Source of the DNA: Rhodospirillales bacterium
Lineage (GTDB): Bacteria; Pseudomonadota; Alphaproteobacteria; Reyranellales; Reyranellaceae
Assembly: GCA_016699855.1 (NCBI GenBank)
Contig: CP064988.1
Location: 2,136,501-2,200,500, forward strand
Length of the DNA stretch: 64,000 nt
Reading direction: 5' to 3'
The notes beneath the pieces are model-generated. The model made no database searches. It was not told the DNA's origin and saw nothing but the letters and a program-made list of their open reading frames with translations. Every line of letters begins with the position of its first letter. The first letter of the stretch is position 1. A program made the translations under genes and the position numbers. Of this stretch, positions 33,478 through 43,548 are shown one piece after another.

Positions 33478-33542
33478 GTCATCCCGAGCATCGCGAGGGA
33501 TCCTTGTCCGGCGGAAGGATCCCTCGCGATGCTCGGGATGAC
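33478..33542. repeat. Dispersed inverted repeat, family A copy 2
   Basis: 65-bp perfect palindrome with 28-bp arms (GTCATCCCGAGCATCGCGAG...) and a 9-base loop. It lies between the ACP promoter and the end of dapE. Relative to copy 1 the arms differ at paired positions (ATC for GCC), so the pairing is kept. Confidence 0.88.
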
Positions 33543-33578
33543 GGGAAGGCGGGCGAACGCGCCGGGTCGGTATCTCGT

Positions 33579-34766
33579 CTAGGCGGCGAAATAGCGGTCG
33601 AGGATGCGCTCGTAGACGGCGGTCAGCGCCTCGATGTCGGCCGCCGCCGTGCGTTCGTCGACCTTGTGCATGCTCTCGCCGACCAGGCCGAACTCGACCA
33701 CCGGGCAATGGGCGCGGATGAAGCGCGCGTCCGAGGTGCCGCCGGTGGTGCTGAGCTCGGGGTCGAGGCCGGTGACGTCCCGCACCGCCGCGCCGATCAG
33801 ATCGGAGAGCTCGCCCGGCGGCGTGTAGAACGACTCGCCGGAGACCTGCGCGTCCAGCTCGTAGAGGCCGTGGCCGCCGAGCGCGGCGTTCACCTTGTCG
33901 AGCCGGGCGCGGATCTCGTCGAGCAGGGTCGCCGAGGTCCACAGGTCGTTGAAGCGGCTGTTGAAGCGCGCCTTGGCGACGCCGGGCACGACATTGGTCG
34001 CGGCGTTGTCGACGTCGAACGTGGTGAACTGCAGCGACGTCGGCTGGAAATGCGCGCTGCCGGAATCGAGCGGCTGCGACGCCAGCGCGTCGGCCATGCG
34101 CGCCAGACGGTGGATCGGGTTGTCGACCATGTGCGGATAGGCGACGTGGCCCTGGACGCCGCGCACCGTCATGGTGACGTTGACGCTGCCGCGGCGGCCG
34201 ATCTTCATCATGTCGCCGAAGCGGCGCGCGCAGGTCGGCTCGCCGACCAGGCACGCGTCGATCGTCTCGCGCCGTTCCGCGAGGCGCTTGAGCATCTTCA
34301 CCGTGCCGTTGACCGCCGGGCCCTCCTCGTCGCCGGTGATCAGCAGGCTGATCGATCCGCCGAAGGCGCGGCCGCGCCGGGCGATGAAGCGGTCGGCGGC
34401 GGCGATGAAGGCCGCGATCGCGCCCTTCATGTCCGCGGCGCCGCGGCCGAACACGACGCCCTGGTCGAGCGTCGCGGCGAACGGTCCCACGCTCCACGAT
34501 TTGAGGTCGCCGACCGGCACCACGTCGCTATGGCCGGCGAAGCAGAAATGCCGGCCGCCGTCGCCGACGCGGGCGTAGAGGTTGGCGATGTCCGGCGTGC
34601 CGGCCTCGCTGAAATCCATGCGCTCGCAGCGGAAGCCGCGCGGCGCCAGCGCCCGCTCCAATGTCGCCAGCGCGCCGGCGTCGGCTGGCGTCACGCTCTC
34701 GCAACGGATCAGCGCGCGCGTCAGCTCGACCGGATCGACGGCAGTGTTCGGCAGGGCATCGGGCAT
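33579..34766 (-). CDS. dapE: Succinyl-diaminopimelate desuccinylase
   Basis: 395-residue zinc M20-family enzyme that removes succinate from N-succinyl-LL-diaminopimelate in lysine and peptidoglycan precursor synthesis. Zinc motifs are FCFAGHSDVVP (His, Asp) and FGRGAADMKGAIAAF; catalytic Glu in LLITGDEEGPAVNG; VGEPTC and the late ESMHKVDERT (His) complete the site. The dimerisation segment VTMTVRGVQGHVAYPH is present. It follows dapD by 19 bp on the same strand, as in many alphaproteobacteria. Strong assignment. Confidence 0.96.
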   Translation of the reverse strand: MPDALPNTAVDPVELTRALIRCESVTPADAGALATLERALAPRGFRCERMDFSEAGTPDIANLYARVGDGGRHFCFAGHSDVVPVGDLKSWSVGPFAATLDQGVVFGRGAADMKGAIAAFIAAADRFIARRGRAFGGSISLLITGDEEGPAVNGTVKMLKRLAERRETIDACLVGEPTCARRFGDMMKIGRRGSVNVTMTVRGVQGHVAYPHMVDNPIHRLARMADALASQPLDSGSAHFQPTSLQFTTFDVDNAATNVVPGVAKARFNSRFNDLWTSATLLDEIRARLDKVNAALGGHGLYELDAQVSGESFYTPPGELSDLIGAAVRDVTGLDPELSTTGGTSDARFIRAHCPVVEFGLVGESMHKVDERTAAADIEALTAVYERILDRYFAA

Positions 34767-34785
34767 CGGGGCGGCGCCTCCGGCG

Positions 34786-35625
<840 letters not shown>

Positions 35626-35709
35626 GATCTCTCCCCTCGCGGATGGCGGGCCGGACCTTACGCGGCGCGGCCTTCGAGTCAACCGCCGGCCCCGGCGGCG
35701 GCAACGAAG

Positions 35710-35733
35710 AAGGCCGCCCTCGCGGGCGGCCTT
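35710..35733 (-). terminator. Rho-independent-like terminator after petABC
   Basis: A 10-bp perfect GC stem (AAGGCCGCCC / GGGCGGCCTT) with a TCGC loop, 28 bp beyond the petC stop, followed on the minus strand by CTTCTTCG. It lies between the bc1 operon and dapD, so read-through into dapD is probably limited. Confidence 0.68.
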
Positions 35734-35761
35734 CGGAGGCGTCGTCCGGGCGGCGGCGCGG

Positions 35762-36571
35762 TCAGTGCGCGTCGGCCCAGACCTTGCGTTTCACGGCGTA
35801 CATCAGGCCGGTCAGGATCAGCAGGAAGATGGCGACGCGCACGCCGGTGCGCTTGCGGTCCTCCATCTTCGGCTCCGACGCCCAGGCGAGGAACGTGACC
35901 ACGTCCCGCGCCATGCTCGGCACGTCGTTCTTGGCGCCGTCGACGAAGGTGACCTGGCCGTCGTTGATCGGCTTCGCCATCGCGATCTGCATGCCGGGGA
36001 AGTACTTGTTGAAGCTCATGCCCGACTGCAGCTTGAACTTCTCGTCGATGTGGAGCTTCTTCTTGTCGTCGGCCGACAGCTTGTCGAGGTCGTCGTAGCC
36101 CTGCAGCAGCGAGAACACGTAGCGCGCGCCCTTGGGCCGCGCCTTGACCACGAGGCTGAGGTCGGGCGGATAGGCGCCGTTGTTGGCGGCGCGCGCGGCG
36201 GCCTCGTTCGGGAACGGCTTGCGGAAGCGGTCGGCCGGCCGGGCCGGGCGCTTGATCGCCTCGCCCTTGTCGTTGACGTCGTCGACCTCGAACTCGGCCG
36301 CCAGCGCCTTCACCTGGTTCTCGGTCAGGCCGAGATCCATGAGGTTGCGGTAGGCCAGCAGCGACATCGAGTGGCAGGCGGCGCAGACCTCCTTGTAGAT
36401 CTGGAAGCCGCGCTGGGCGGCCGCCCGGTCGTAGGTGCCGAACGGCCCCTCGAAGGTGAAGGTCGCGGGCAGCAGATCGGCGCCGCCGCCGGCGGCGAGG
36501 ACGGGCGCCGTGGCGGCGGGCGCCACCAGCAGCGAGAGGGCGAGCGCGCCCTTGGCGATCACGTTGCGCAT
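35762..36571 (-). CDS. petC: Cytochrome c1, bc1 complex
   Basis: 269-residue c-type cytochrome of the ubiquinol:cytochrome c oxidoreductase. A signal peptide covers about 1-27 (GALALSLLVAPAATAPVLAAG). Haem is bound covalently at CAACH (63-67); the axial Met is probably in FPGMQIAM. A C-terminal transmembrane anchor is GVRVAIFLLILTGLMYAVKRK. It accepts electrons from the Rieske protein and passes them to cytochrome c. The start is 11 bp after the petB stop. Third gene of petABC; the preceding in-frame open stretch is a shadow of petB. Confidence 0.96.
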   Translation of the reverse strand: MRNVIAKGALALSLLVAPAATAPVLAAGGGADLLPATFTFEGPFGTYDRAAAQRGFQIYKEVCAACHSMSLLAYRNLMDLGLTENQVKALAAEFEVDDVNDKGEAIKRPARPADRFRKPFPNEAAARAANNGAYPPDLSLVVKARPKGARYVFSLLQGYDDLDKLSADDKKKLHIDEKFKLQSGMSFNKYFPGMQIAMAKPINDGQVTFVDGAKNDVPSMARDVVTFLAWASEPKMEDRKRTGVRVAIFLLILTGLMYAVKRKVWADAH

Positions 36572-36582
36572 CGCGGGGCTCC

Positions 36583-37818
36583 TCACTTTCCGTCCTTTTT
36601 GAGCACCGCGTCGGCGATGCTGGCGGGCAGCGGCAGGGGCCGCTCCACCTTGCCGAGGACCGGCAGCAGGATCAGGAAGTGGAAGAAGTAGTAGGCGGTG
36701 GCGATCCGCGTGATCGGGACGAACTTCCCTTCCGGCGGGTTGGCGCCGCACCAGCCGAGCACGAAGCAGTCGACCAGCAGGATCCAGAAGAACCACTTGT
36801 AGATCGGCCGGAACCGCGCCGAGCGCACCTTCGAGCTGTCGAGCCACGGCAGGATGAACAGCACCGCGATGGCGCCGAACATCGCCAGCACGCCGCCGAG
36901 CTTGTCCGGCACCGCGCGCAGGATCGCGTAGAACGGCAGGAAGTACCATTCCGGCACGATGTGCGGCGGCGTCACCAGCGGGTTGGCCTTCTCGTAGTTG
37001 TCCGGCTCGCCGAAGAAGTCCGGCGCGAAGAACACGAACAGGGCGTAGACCAGCATGAACACGACGACCGCGAAGCCGTCCTTGGTGACGTAGTAGGGGC
37101 TGAACGGCAGCGTGTCCTGCGGGCCCTTGGGGTCGATGCCCAGCGGGTTGTTCGAGCCGGCCACGTGCATCGCCGCGACGTGCAGGATGACCACGCCGAA
37201 GATCACGAACGGCAGCAGGTAGTGCAGCGAGAAGAAGCGGTTCAGCGTCGGGTTGTCGACCGAGAAGCCGCCCCACAGGAAGGTCACGATGTCCTTGCCG
37301 ACCACCGGGATCGCCGAGAACAGGTTGGTGATGACGGTGGCGCCCCAGAAGCTCATCTGGCCCCACGGCAGCACGTAGCCCATGAACGCCGTCGCCATCA
37401 TCAGCAGCAGGATGGTGACGCCCAGGATCCACAGCAGCTCGCGCGGGTTCTTGTAGGAGCCGTAGTAGAGGCCGCGGAAGACGTGGATGTAGACCGCGAT
37501 GAAGAAGAACGATCCGCCGTTCATGTGCATGTAGCGGATCAGCCAGCCGTGGTTCACGTCGCGCATGATGCGCTCGACCGAGTCGAACGCGTGGTCGACG
37601 TGCGGCGTGTAGTTCATCGCCAGCACGATGCCCGTGACCATCATCGTCACGAGCATCAGCATGGCGATGCCGCCGAAGCTCCACCAGTAGTTGAAGTTGC
37701 GCGGCGTCGGGAAGACGCCGTACTCGTGGTGCATGAAGGTGAAGATCGGCAGACGCTTGTCGATCCACTTGACGACCGGGTTGTTGAATCCCGGCGGCGC
37801 GCCCGAAGTCGAGGCCAT
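36583..37818 (-). CDS. petB: Cytochrome b, bc1 complex
   Basis: 411-residue, eight-helix core subunit that holds haems bL and bH and the two quinone sites. Motifs: PRNFNYWWSFGG, GGSFFFIAVYIHVFRGLYYGSYK, TAFMGYVLPWGQMSFWGATVITNL, and the Qo-site PEWYFLPFYAILR. Length is normal for a fused b6-IV type cytochrome b. The ATG at 37818 (MASTSGAPPGFNNPVVKWIDKRLP) follows petA by 19 bp. The open frame continuing upstream is the Rieske gene in another frame. Confidence 0.97.
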   Translation of the reverse strand: MASTSGAPPGFNNPVVKWIDKRLPIFTFMHHEYGVFPTPRNFNYWWSFGGIAMLMLVTMMVTGIVLAMNYTPHVDHAFDSVERIMRDVNHGWLIRYMHMNGGSFFFIAVYIHVFRGLYYGSYKNPRELLWILGVTILLLMMATAFMGYVLPWGQMSFWGATVITNLFSAIPVVGKDIVTFLWGGFSVDNPTLNRFFSLHYLLPFVIFGVVILHVAAMHVAGSNNPLGIDPKGPQDTLPFSPYYVTKDGFAVVVFMLVYALFVFFAPDFFGEPDNYEKANPLVTPPHIVPEWYFLPFYAILRAVPDKLGGVLAMFGAIAVLFILPWLDSSKVRSARFRPIYKWFFWILLVDCFVLGWCGANPPEGKFVPITRIATAYYFFHFLILLPVLGKVERPLPLPASIADAVLKKDGK

Positions 37819-37837
37819 GACGTTCGTTCTCCCCGGC

Positions 37838-38410
37838 CTAGCCGATCTTGAGCGTTGCTTCGTCGAGGAAGGTGTATTCCGGCACCTCGAGATTCTTGGG
37901 CGCCGGGCCCTTCCGGATGCGGCCGGACGTGTCGTAGTGCGACCCGTGGCACGGGCAGAACCAGCCGCCGTACTCGCCGCGGTCGGAGCCGACCTGCTGG
38001 CCGCCCGGCACGCAGCCGAGATGCGTGCAGACGCCGACCAGGACCAGCCATTCCTCCTTGCCCTTCTGCACGCGCTTGGCATCGGCCTCCGGGTCCGGCA
38101 GGGCGGCCTTGTCGTCGGCCTGCGCCTTCTTGACCTCCTCGGCGGTGCGGCGGCGGATGAACACCGGCTTGCCGCGCCACTTCACCGTGACGCTCTGGCC
38201 GGCCTCGATGCCCTTGAGCGACACCTCGGTCGAGGCCAGCGCCAGCGTGTCGGCGGCCGGCGCCAGATTGTTGAGGAACGGCCAGGCCGCGATCACGCCG
38301 CCGACGGCGGCGGTCGCGCCGGTCGCGACGAACAGGAAATCGCGCCGCGACGCGGCGGCGCCGTGACCGGCGCCACCCGTGACCGTCGCCGATTTGTTGG
38401 AAGTCGCCAT
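37838..38410 (-). CDS. petA: Ubiquinol-cytochrome c reductase iron-sulfur (Rieske) subunit
   Basis: 190-residue Rieske protein. N-terminal Tat-like signal anchor ASRRDFLFVATGATAAVGGVIAAWPFLNNLAPAAD places it in the membrane with the head in the periplasm. The 2Fe-2S site is GVCTHLGCVP and GWFCPCHGSHYDTSGR. A charged insertion of about 40 residues (AEEVKKAQADDKAALPDPEAD) lies before the cluster domain, as in other alphaproteobacteria. First gene of petABC. The 281-bp gap to the divergent trmL gene should hold the promoter (a weak TTGAAT at about 38490). Confidence 0.96.
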   Translation of the reverse strand: MATSNKSATVTGGAGHGAAASRRDFLFVATGATAAVGGVIAAWPFLNNLAPAADTLALASTEVSLKGIEAGQSVTVKWRGKPVFIRRRTAEEVKKAQADDKAALPDPEADAKRVQKGKEEWLVLVGVCTHLGCVPGGQQVGSDRGEYGGWFCPCHGSHYDTSGRIRKGPAPKNLEVPEYTFLDEATLKIG

Positions 38411-38691
38411 TCGTTCCGTTTCCCCAATGCGTCGCCGGTCCGCGCGGCCCGCGAAAAGCGGCCGTAATGAACCCGAAAGCCCTGTTGGATTCAAGGATTT
38501 GTTACCCCGGCCGCGGAGGGCTGGCCCGCGACCGATGCGACGGCTTGACGCACGCCGGCGGCGCGACGTCTCGCACCGTGTAAATCACGCGCCGGCCGCT
38601 GGCGATAGGGCGCGATGTCGCTCGCGCGCCCGCCATGCGAAACAGACGTGGCGGCGGGCGCGCGGGCGCCCCGGCCGGGGTAGAAAGCGCC

Positions 38692-39150
38692 ATGCGCCTC
38701 GCCCTGTACCAGCCCGATATCGCCCCCAACGCCGGCGCCATGCTGCGGCTCGCCGCCTGTCTCGGCGTCGGTGTCGACCTGATCGAGCCTTGCGGCTTCC
38801 CGGTCGACGACCGGCGCCTGCGCCGCGCCGGCATGGACTACATCGACCACGTTGCGCTGACCCGCCATGATTCATGGGACGCGTTCCGGCGAGACCGCGC
38901 GCCCGGCCGGCTGGTGCTGCTGACCACCTCCGGCGAGGCCCGGTTCCCGCAGGTCGCGTTCCGCGCCGACGATATCCTGATGGTCGGCCGCGAATCCGCC
39001 GGCGTGCCGGGCGAGGTCCACGCCGCCGCCGATCTGCGGCTGCGCCTGCCGATGCGGCCCGGCCTGCGCTCGTTCAATGTCGCGCTGGCGGCCGCCATGG
39101 TATTGACCGAGGCCCTTCGCCAGACCGATGGACTCGCGGCCCTGACATGA
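38692..39150 (+). CDS. trmL: tRNA (cytidine(34)-2'-O)-methyltransferase
   Basis: 152-residue SPOUT methyltransferase that methylates the wobble ribose of two leucine tRNAs. It opens with the family's characteristic ALYQPDIAPNAGAMLRLAACLGVGVDLIEPCGFPVDDRRLRRAGMDYID, and the SAM-binding knot is LLTTSGE, ILMVGRESAGVP and the C-terminal RSFNVALAAAMVLTEALRQ. ATG at 38692; a frame beginning further up lacks a ribosome-binding site. Its stop overlaps the hemF ATG by 4 bp, implying coupling. Confidence 0.95.
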   Translation: MRLALYQPDIAPNAGAMLRLAACLGVGVDLIEPCGFPVDDRRLRRAGMDYIDHVALTRHDSWDAFRRDRAPGRLVLLTTSGEARFPQVAFRADDILMVGRESAGVPGEVHAAADLRLRLPMRPGLRSFNVALAAAMVLTEALRQTDGLAALT

Positions 39151-40067
39151 CCACCACCGAGACGCCGGCCGAGCGCCGGCCCGTCGCCGATCCCTCGCCG
39201 CTGGGCGCCGACATCGCGGCGCGCAAGGACGCGGCGCGGCGCTGGTTCGAGGCGCTGCGCGACCGCATCTGCGTGGCGTTCGAGCGGCTCGAGGACGAGC
39301 TGGCCGGCACCCACCGCGAGCTGCCGCCGGGCCGCTTCGAGCGCACGGCGTGGACGCGCGCCGCGTCGGCCGGCGAGGGCGACCGCGGCGGCGGCGTGAT
39401 GTCGGTGATGCGCGGACGCGTGTTCGAGAAGGTGGGCGTCAACGTCTCGACGGTGTTCGGCGAGTTCTCGCCGGAGTTCCGCCAGCAGATCCCCGGCGCC
39501 CAGGCCGATCCGCGATTCTGGGCTTCGGGCGTGTCGCTGGTGGCGCACATGCGCTCGCCGAAGGTGCCGGCGGTGCACATGAACACGCGCTGCATCGTGA
39601 CGACGCGCGCCTGGTTCGGCGGCGGCGCCGACCTGACGCCGATGACGCCGGACGCCGCCGACACCGCGGAATTCCACGCCGCGCTGAAGGCCGCCTGCGA
39701 CTCGGCCGATCGCGCGTACTACCCGCGCTACAAGGCCTGGTGCGACCGCTACTTCTACCTGCCGCATCGCGGCGAGGCGCGCGGCGTCGGCGGCATCTTC
39801 TACGACTATCTCGACTCCGGCGACCGCGACCGAGACTTCGCCTTCACGCGCGGCGTCGGCGAGGCGTTCCTCGACGTCTATCCGCGCATCGTGCGCCGCC
39901 ACATGGACGCGCCGTGGACGGCCGAGGAGCGCGAGCACCAGCTGCGCCGGCGCGGCCGCTACGTCGAGTTCAACCTGCTGCACGACCGCGGCACCAAGTT
40001 CGGCCTGATGACCGGCGGCAACGTCGAGGCCATCCTGATGTCGCTGCCACCCGAGGTGCGCTGGTGA
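39147..40067 (+). CDS. hemF: Coproporphyrinogen III oxidase, oxygen-dependent
   Basis: 306-residue HemF, which oxidatively decarboxylates coproporphyrinogen III to protoporphyrinogen IX using O2. Distinctive motifs: RTAWTRAASAGEGDRGGGVMSVMRGRVFEKVGVNVSTVFGEFS, MNTRCIVTTRAWFGGGADLTPM, KAWCDRYFYLPHRGEARGVGGIFYDYL, and YVEFNLLHDRGTKFGLMTGGNVEAILMSLPPEVRW at the end. Start overlaps trmL by ATGA. A strong assignment; it serves the haem demand of the bc1 genes next door, though as a separate unit. Confidence 0.97.
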   Translation: MTTTETPAERRPVADPSPLGADIAARKDAARRWFEALRDRICVAFERLEDELAGTHRELPPGRFERTAWTRAASAGEGDRGGGVMSVMRGRVFEKVGVNVSTVFGEFSPEFRQQIPGAQADPRFWASGVSLVAHMRSPKVPAVHMNTRCIVTTRAWFGGGADLTPMTPDAADTAEFHAALKAACDSADRAYYPRYKAWCDRYFYLPHRGEARGVGGIFYDYLDSGDRDRDFAFTRGVGEAFLDVYPRIVRRHMDAPWTAEEREHQLRRRGRYVEFNLLHDRGTKFGLMTGGNVEAILMSLPPEVRW

Positions 40068-40092
40068 GCCGCGGACGCCGGAGCGGCCCCGC

Positions 40093-41307
40093 ATGACCGC
40101 CGATCCCTCCCCGGCCGCACCGCTGGCCGGGCTGCGGGTGCTCGATTTCGGGCACACGATCATGGGGCCCTGCGCCGGCGTGCTGTTCGCCGATCTGGGC
40201 GCCGACGTGGTCAAGATCGAGCCGGTCGACGGCGATCCGACCCGGCGCCTGCCCGGCTTCGCCGGCGGCTTCTTCGCCACCTTCAACCGCAACAAACGCA
40301 GCGTCGCGGTCGACCTCAAGAAGCCGGAGGGCGTGGCGGTGGTCCACCGCCTCGCGGCCGGCGCCGACATCGTGCTGGAGAACTACGGCCACGGCACGAT
40401 CGAACGGCTGGGCTGCGGCTGGGAGGATCTCGAGAAGGTCAATCCGCGGCTGATCTACCTGGCGCTCAAGGGCTACCTCAAAGGCCCGTACGAGCGGCGC
40501 GGCGCGCTCGACGAGGTCGTGCAGATGCAGAGCGGCCTGGCCTACATGACCGGCCCCCCGGGCCAGCCGCTGCGCGCCGGCGCCTCGATCATCGACATCC
40601 TCGGCGCCGTGTTCGGCGTCGTCGCCGCCATGGCCGCGCTGCGCGAGCGCGACCGCACCGGCCGCGGCCAGCGCGTCGGCGGCGCGCTGTTCGAGACGGC
40701 GGCGTTCCTGATGGGCTCGCACATCGCCGGCGGCGCCGTGACCGGCCAGCCGATGCCGCCGTTCCCGGCGCGCAAGGGCGCGTGGGGCGTCTACGACGTG
40801 TTCACCGGCGCCGACGGCACGCAGGTCTTCGTCGGCCTGACCAGCGACGGCCACTGGGCGCGCTTCTGCGCCACCTTCGGGCTCGACGACCTCGGCGCCG
40901 ATCCCCGGCTGCGCACCAACGCGCTGCGCACCACGGAGCGCGCCTGGCTGATCCCGCGGCTGCGCGAGGTCCTCGGCGCGCGCAGCGCCGCCGACATCGT
41001 CGCCGGCTGCGCCGCCGCCGACGTGCCCTACGCCCGCATCGGCCAGCCCGCCGATCTGCTCGACGACGCGCAGCTCCAGGTACCGGGCGGCCTGCTGGCG
41101 ACGGCGCTGTCGGCGCTGGGCGGCGGCGGCGGCGCGGTGGTCGGCGTGCCCGGCCTGCCGGTCGAGTTCGGCGACGGACGCGCGCGCGCCGCGCTGACGC
41201 GCCAACCACCGCGCATCGGCGAGCACGGCCGCGAGATTCTCGCCGAGGCCGGCTACACCCCGGCCGAGATCGACGCGCTGGCCGCCGCCGGCGTGCTCGC
41301 GGCCTGA
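40093..41307 (+). CDS. CaiB/BaiF family CoA-transferase
   Basis: 404-residue class III CoA-transferase that moves CoA between carboxylic acids. Typical sequence: LAGLRVLDFGHTIMGPCAGVLFADLGADVVKIEPVDGDPTRR, NRNKRSVAVDLKKPEGVAVVHRL, and LDEVVQMQSGLAYMTG where an Asp around 170 (family catalytic Asp) is expected (ALDEVVQ). 25 bp after hemF, perhaps co-transcribed. Its donor and acceptor acids are unknown. The C-terminal part is Gly-rich and less conserved. Confidence 0.93.
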   Translation: MTADPSPAAPLAGLRVLDFGHTIMGPCAGVLFADLGADVVKIEPVDGDPTRRLPGFAGGFFATFNRNKRSVAVDLKKPEGVAVVHRLAAGADIVLENYGHGTIERLGCGWEDLEKVNPRLIYLALKGYLKGPYERRGALDEVVQMQSGLAYMTGPPGQPLRAGASIIDILGAVFGVVAAMAALRERDRTGRGQRVGGALFETAAFLMGSHIAGGAVTGQPMPPFPARKGAWGVYDVFTGADGTQVFVGLTSDGHWARFCATFGLDDLGADPRLRTNALRTTERAWLIPRLREVLGARSAADIVAGCAAADVPYARIGQPADLLDDAQLQVPGGLLATALSALGGGGGAVVGVPGLPVEFGDGRARAALTRQPPRIGEHGREILAEAGYTPAEIDALAAAGVLAA

Positions 41308-41333
41308 CGGCGCGCGCACCGCCGGCGCCACGG

Positions 41334-41398
41334 GTCATTCCGAGCGCCGCGAGGAATCTTTCAGCCGCCCAAAGATTCCTCGCGGCGCTCGGAATGAC
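41334..41398. repeat. Dispersed inverted repeat, family A copy 3
   Basis: 65-bp palindrome with perfect 28-bp arms starting GTCATTCCGAGCGCCGCGAG. Compared with copies 1 and 2 it has TT/AA in place of CC/GG in both arms (GTCATTCC / GGAATGAC), a compensating change. It lies between the CoA-transferase and the enoyl-CoA hydratase. Confidence 0.88.
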
Positions 41399-41521
41399 GG
41401 GTCGGAGTCGGCGGACGCCGCCCATCCGTCCGACCCGCCGCTGCATCCACGGACGCGCCACTCCAGAGGAAAATGCGCTAGCCTCGCGGGGCGGCGAGGA
41501 GCGCGGAAACGGAGAGGCGGC

Positions 41522-42331
41522 ATGACCGGGCAGTTCGTGACCATCGAGAAGGGGCTGGGCACCGGCGGCCGGATCGCCGTCGTGCGCTTCGACCGCGGCG
41601 ACGGCGTCAACGCGCTGTCGTCGGCCGCGATGCGCCAGCTCACCGACGCCGCGCGCGAGTTCGAGGACGACCTCGCCACCTCCGTCGTGGTGCTCACGGG
41701 CGCGGCGCGCGGCTTCAGCGCCGGCTTCGACCTCAAGGAGCCGGCCGGACGCGACCGCGCCGCGCTGCCGCTGGGCGCGCGCCGGATCGCGCTGCGCAAC
41801 GGACCCCGGCTGTGCCGCGCCTGGTACGAGATGGACCAGGTCACGATCTGCGCCATCGAGGGCCATTGCGTCGGCGGCGGCGTGGCGCTGGCGGCGTCGC
41901 TCGATTTCCGCTTCTGCGCCGCGTCGGCGCATTTCCGGATCCCCGAGGTCGAGCTGGGCATGAACATGAGCTGGGGGTCGGTGCCGCGGCTGCTGCAGCT
42001 CATGGGCCCGGCGCGCACCAAGCAGGCCGTGATCCTGGCGTCGGACCGCATCACCGCCGCCGACGCCAAGGAGTGGCGGCTGGTCGAGACCGTGACGCCC
42101 GATGGCGGCGCCTTCGCCGAGGCGATGCGCTTCGCCGAGCGCATCGCCATCCAGCCGCCGGTGCCGGTGCAGATGGTGAAGCAGTCGGTGAATCGACTCG
42201 CCGGCGCGCTCGACGATCTGGCGGCGCACATGGACCTCGACCAGTTCGCGCTCGCCAGCGCCGGCGAGGACCACGCCGAGGGCGTGCGCGCCTTCGCGGA
42301 GAAGCGCAAGCCGGTGTTCCGCGGCCGCTGA
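41522..42331 (+). CDS. Enoyl-CoA hydratase/isomerase family protein
   Basis: 269-residue crotonase-fold enzyme. The oxyanion-hole motifs are ARGFSAGFDLKE and CAIEGHCVGGGVALAASLDFRFCAASAHFRIPEVELGM; the Glu usually acting as general base lies in IPEVELG. C-terminal RFAERIAIQPPVPVQMVKQSVNRL is typical. Preceded by GGAGAGGCGGC, a good ribosome-binding site. Hydratase, isomerase or dehalogenase activity cannot be told. The neighbouring CoA-transferase on the same strand suggests a joint CoA-ester pathway. Confidence 0.92.
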   Translation: MTGQFVTIEKGLGTGGRIAVVRFDRGDGVNALSSAAMRQLTDAAREFEDDLATSVVVLTGAARGFSAGFDLKEPAGRDRAALPLGARRIALRNGPRLCRAWYEMDQVTICAIEGHCVGGGVALAASLDFRFCAASAHFRIPEVELGMNMSWGSVPRLLQLMGPARTKQAVILASDRITAADAKEWRLVETVTPDGGAFAEAMRFAERIAIQPPVPVQMVKQSVNRLAGALDDLAAHMDLDQFALASAGEDHAEGVRAFAEKRKPVFRGR

Positions 42332-42368
42332 CGCGCCGTCGTACGGCGCGCGCGGAACCCGCGGCGCG

Positions 42369-43469
42369 CTACCGCCCGCGCTGGTCGCGCTCCGCGCCGG
42401 CCTCGCGCGGATGGGCGTAGGGATGCCAGTTGGCGTCGACCGCCTCGGTCGCCGCGGCGCGCATCAGCTCCGCGCCCCGCCGCCACGCCGCGATCAGCCG
42501 GTCCTCGGCGGCGTAGTCGAACGGATCGCCCAGCGCGCGCTCGACGTCGCCGCCCGGTTCCGGCGGATGCTCGACGTACCAGCGCACGGTGCGCGCCAGC
42601 GCGTCGCGCACGCCCAAAACGTCGCGGTAGCCCAGCTCCGTGCGGATGCGCGTCAGGTCGAGGAGCTGGTGCCCGAGCGGGCTCAGCACCATGCGCCGCT
42701 GCGCGCCCGCGACCTCGTAGGGCACCGGCACGATCTCGACCTCGCGCTTCAGCTCGGCGGCGATGACCTCGACGATCTGCGCCAGGGTGAGCTGCTCGAG
42801 GTCGCCGCAATTGTAGATCTTGCCGGCGGCCGTGGCGGGCTGGTCGACGGCCAGCAGCACGGCGTGCGCCAGGTTGCCGGCCCAGCCGTGCGTCGAGAGG
42901 TGCATGCCGAAATGCGGCAGCACGATCTGGCGGCGCCCGTCGAGCACGCGGCGGATCACCGACCACTCGCGCGGCCGAAGCTGATACGGCCCGTAGACGT
43001 AGGGATAGCGGAACACCGTGCCGCCGGGGTGCGCCCGCAGCACGGCCTGCTCGGTCTGCGCGATCAGCCAGCCGAAGCGCTGCTCGGTCTCGCTGGCGAC
43101 CACCGGCGCGTCCTCGGGCACGGGGCTGGACATGCCCGCCGGCGACAGCGCGTGCGGATCGATCCAGCCGCGGTAGGCGGCGTAGCCGCCGATGCCGATG
43201 AACCGGCCGGCGCGTCCCGCCAGCGCCGCCGCCAGCAGGCGCACGCGGCCGTAGGTCGCGACCACCAGATCGAACTCGCGGCCGGCCAGCGCCGCGTCGA
43301 TGGTCTCGGCGAAATGCGGATCGCCGTGGATGTGCTCGACATCGTCGGGGATCTCCGGGATCTCGTGCGCGCCGCGATGGAAGATCGTCACCGCGTAGCC
43401 GCGCCGGCGCAACCCGTCGACGATGAACGGCCCCGTCGGCCCGGTGCCGCCGACCACAAGCGCTTTCAT
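42369..43469 (-). CDS. NAD-dependent epimerase/dehydratase (SDR extended)
   Basis: 366-residue Rossmann-fold protein. NAD(P)-binding loop KALVVGGTGPTGPFIVDGLRRRGY, then VEHIHGDPHF and FDLVVATYGRVR. The expected YxxxK motif is not clearly present (FGWLIAQTEQAVLR instead), so catalytic activity may differ from the usual dehydratase. GTVFRYPYVYGPYQLRPRE is the substrate-domain start. The start at 43469 (MKALVVGG) has GGGAG at the right distance; a five-codon longer start at 43484 is possible. Function unknown; lone gene between repeats and hydratase. Confidence 0.84.
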   Translation of the reverse strand: MKALVVGGTGPTGPFIVDGLRRRGYAVTIFHRGAHEIPEIPDDVEHIHGDPHFAETIDAALAGREFDLVVATYGRVRLLAAALAGRAGRFIGIGGYAAYRGWIDPHALSPAGMSSPVPEDAPVVASETEQRFGWLIAQTEQAVLRAHPGGTVFRYPYVYGPYQLRPREWSVIRRVLDGRRQIVLPHFGMHLSTHGWAGNLAHAVLLAVDQPATAAGKIYNCGDLEQLTLAQIVEVIAAELKREVEIVPVPYEVAGAQRRMVLSPLGHQLLDLTRIRTELGYRDVLGVRDALARTVRWYVEHPPEPGGDVERALGDPFDYAAEDRLIAAWRRGAELMRAAATEAVDANWHPYAHPREAGAERDQRGR

Positions 43470-43548
43470 CCATTCATCTCCCATGCCGTACGTGCGGGGG
43501 ACGATAATCTAACGCGGTTTAGAATGCTATCGGCGCCCCGACCCCGCC

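Noticed and set aside
42369..43469. UDP-glucose 4-epimerase assignment for the epimerase-like protein
   Set aside because: The YxxxK catalytic pair is not clear, so only the general family is given.
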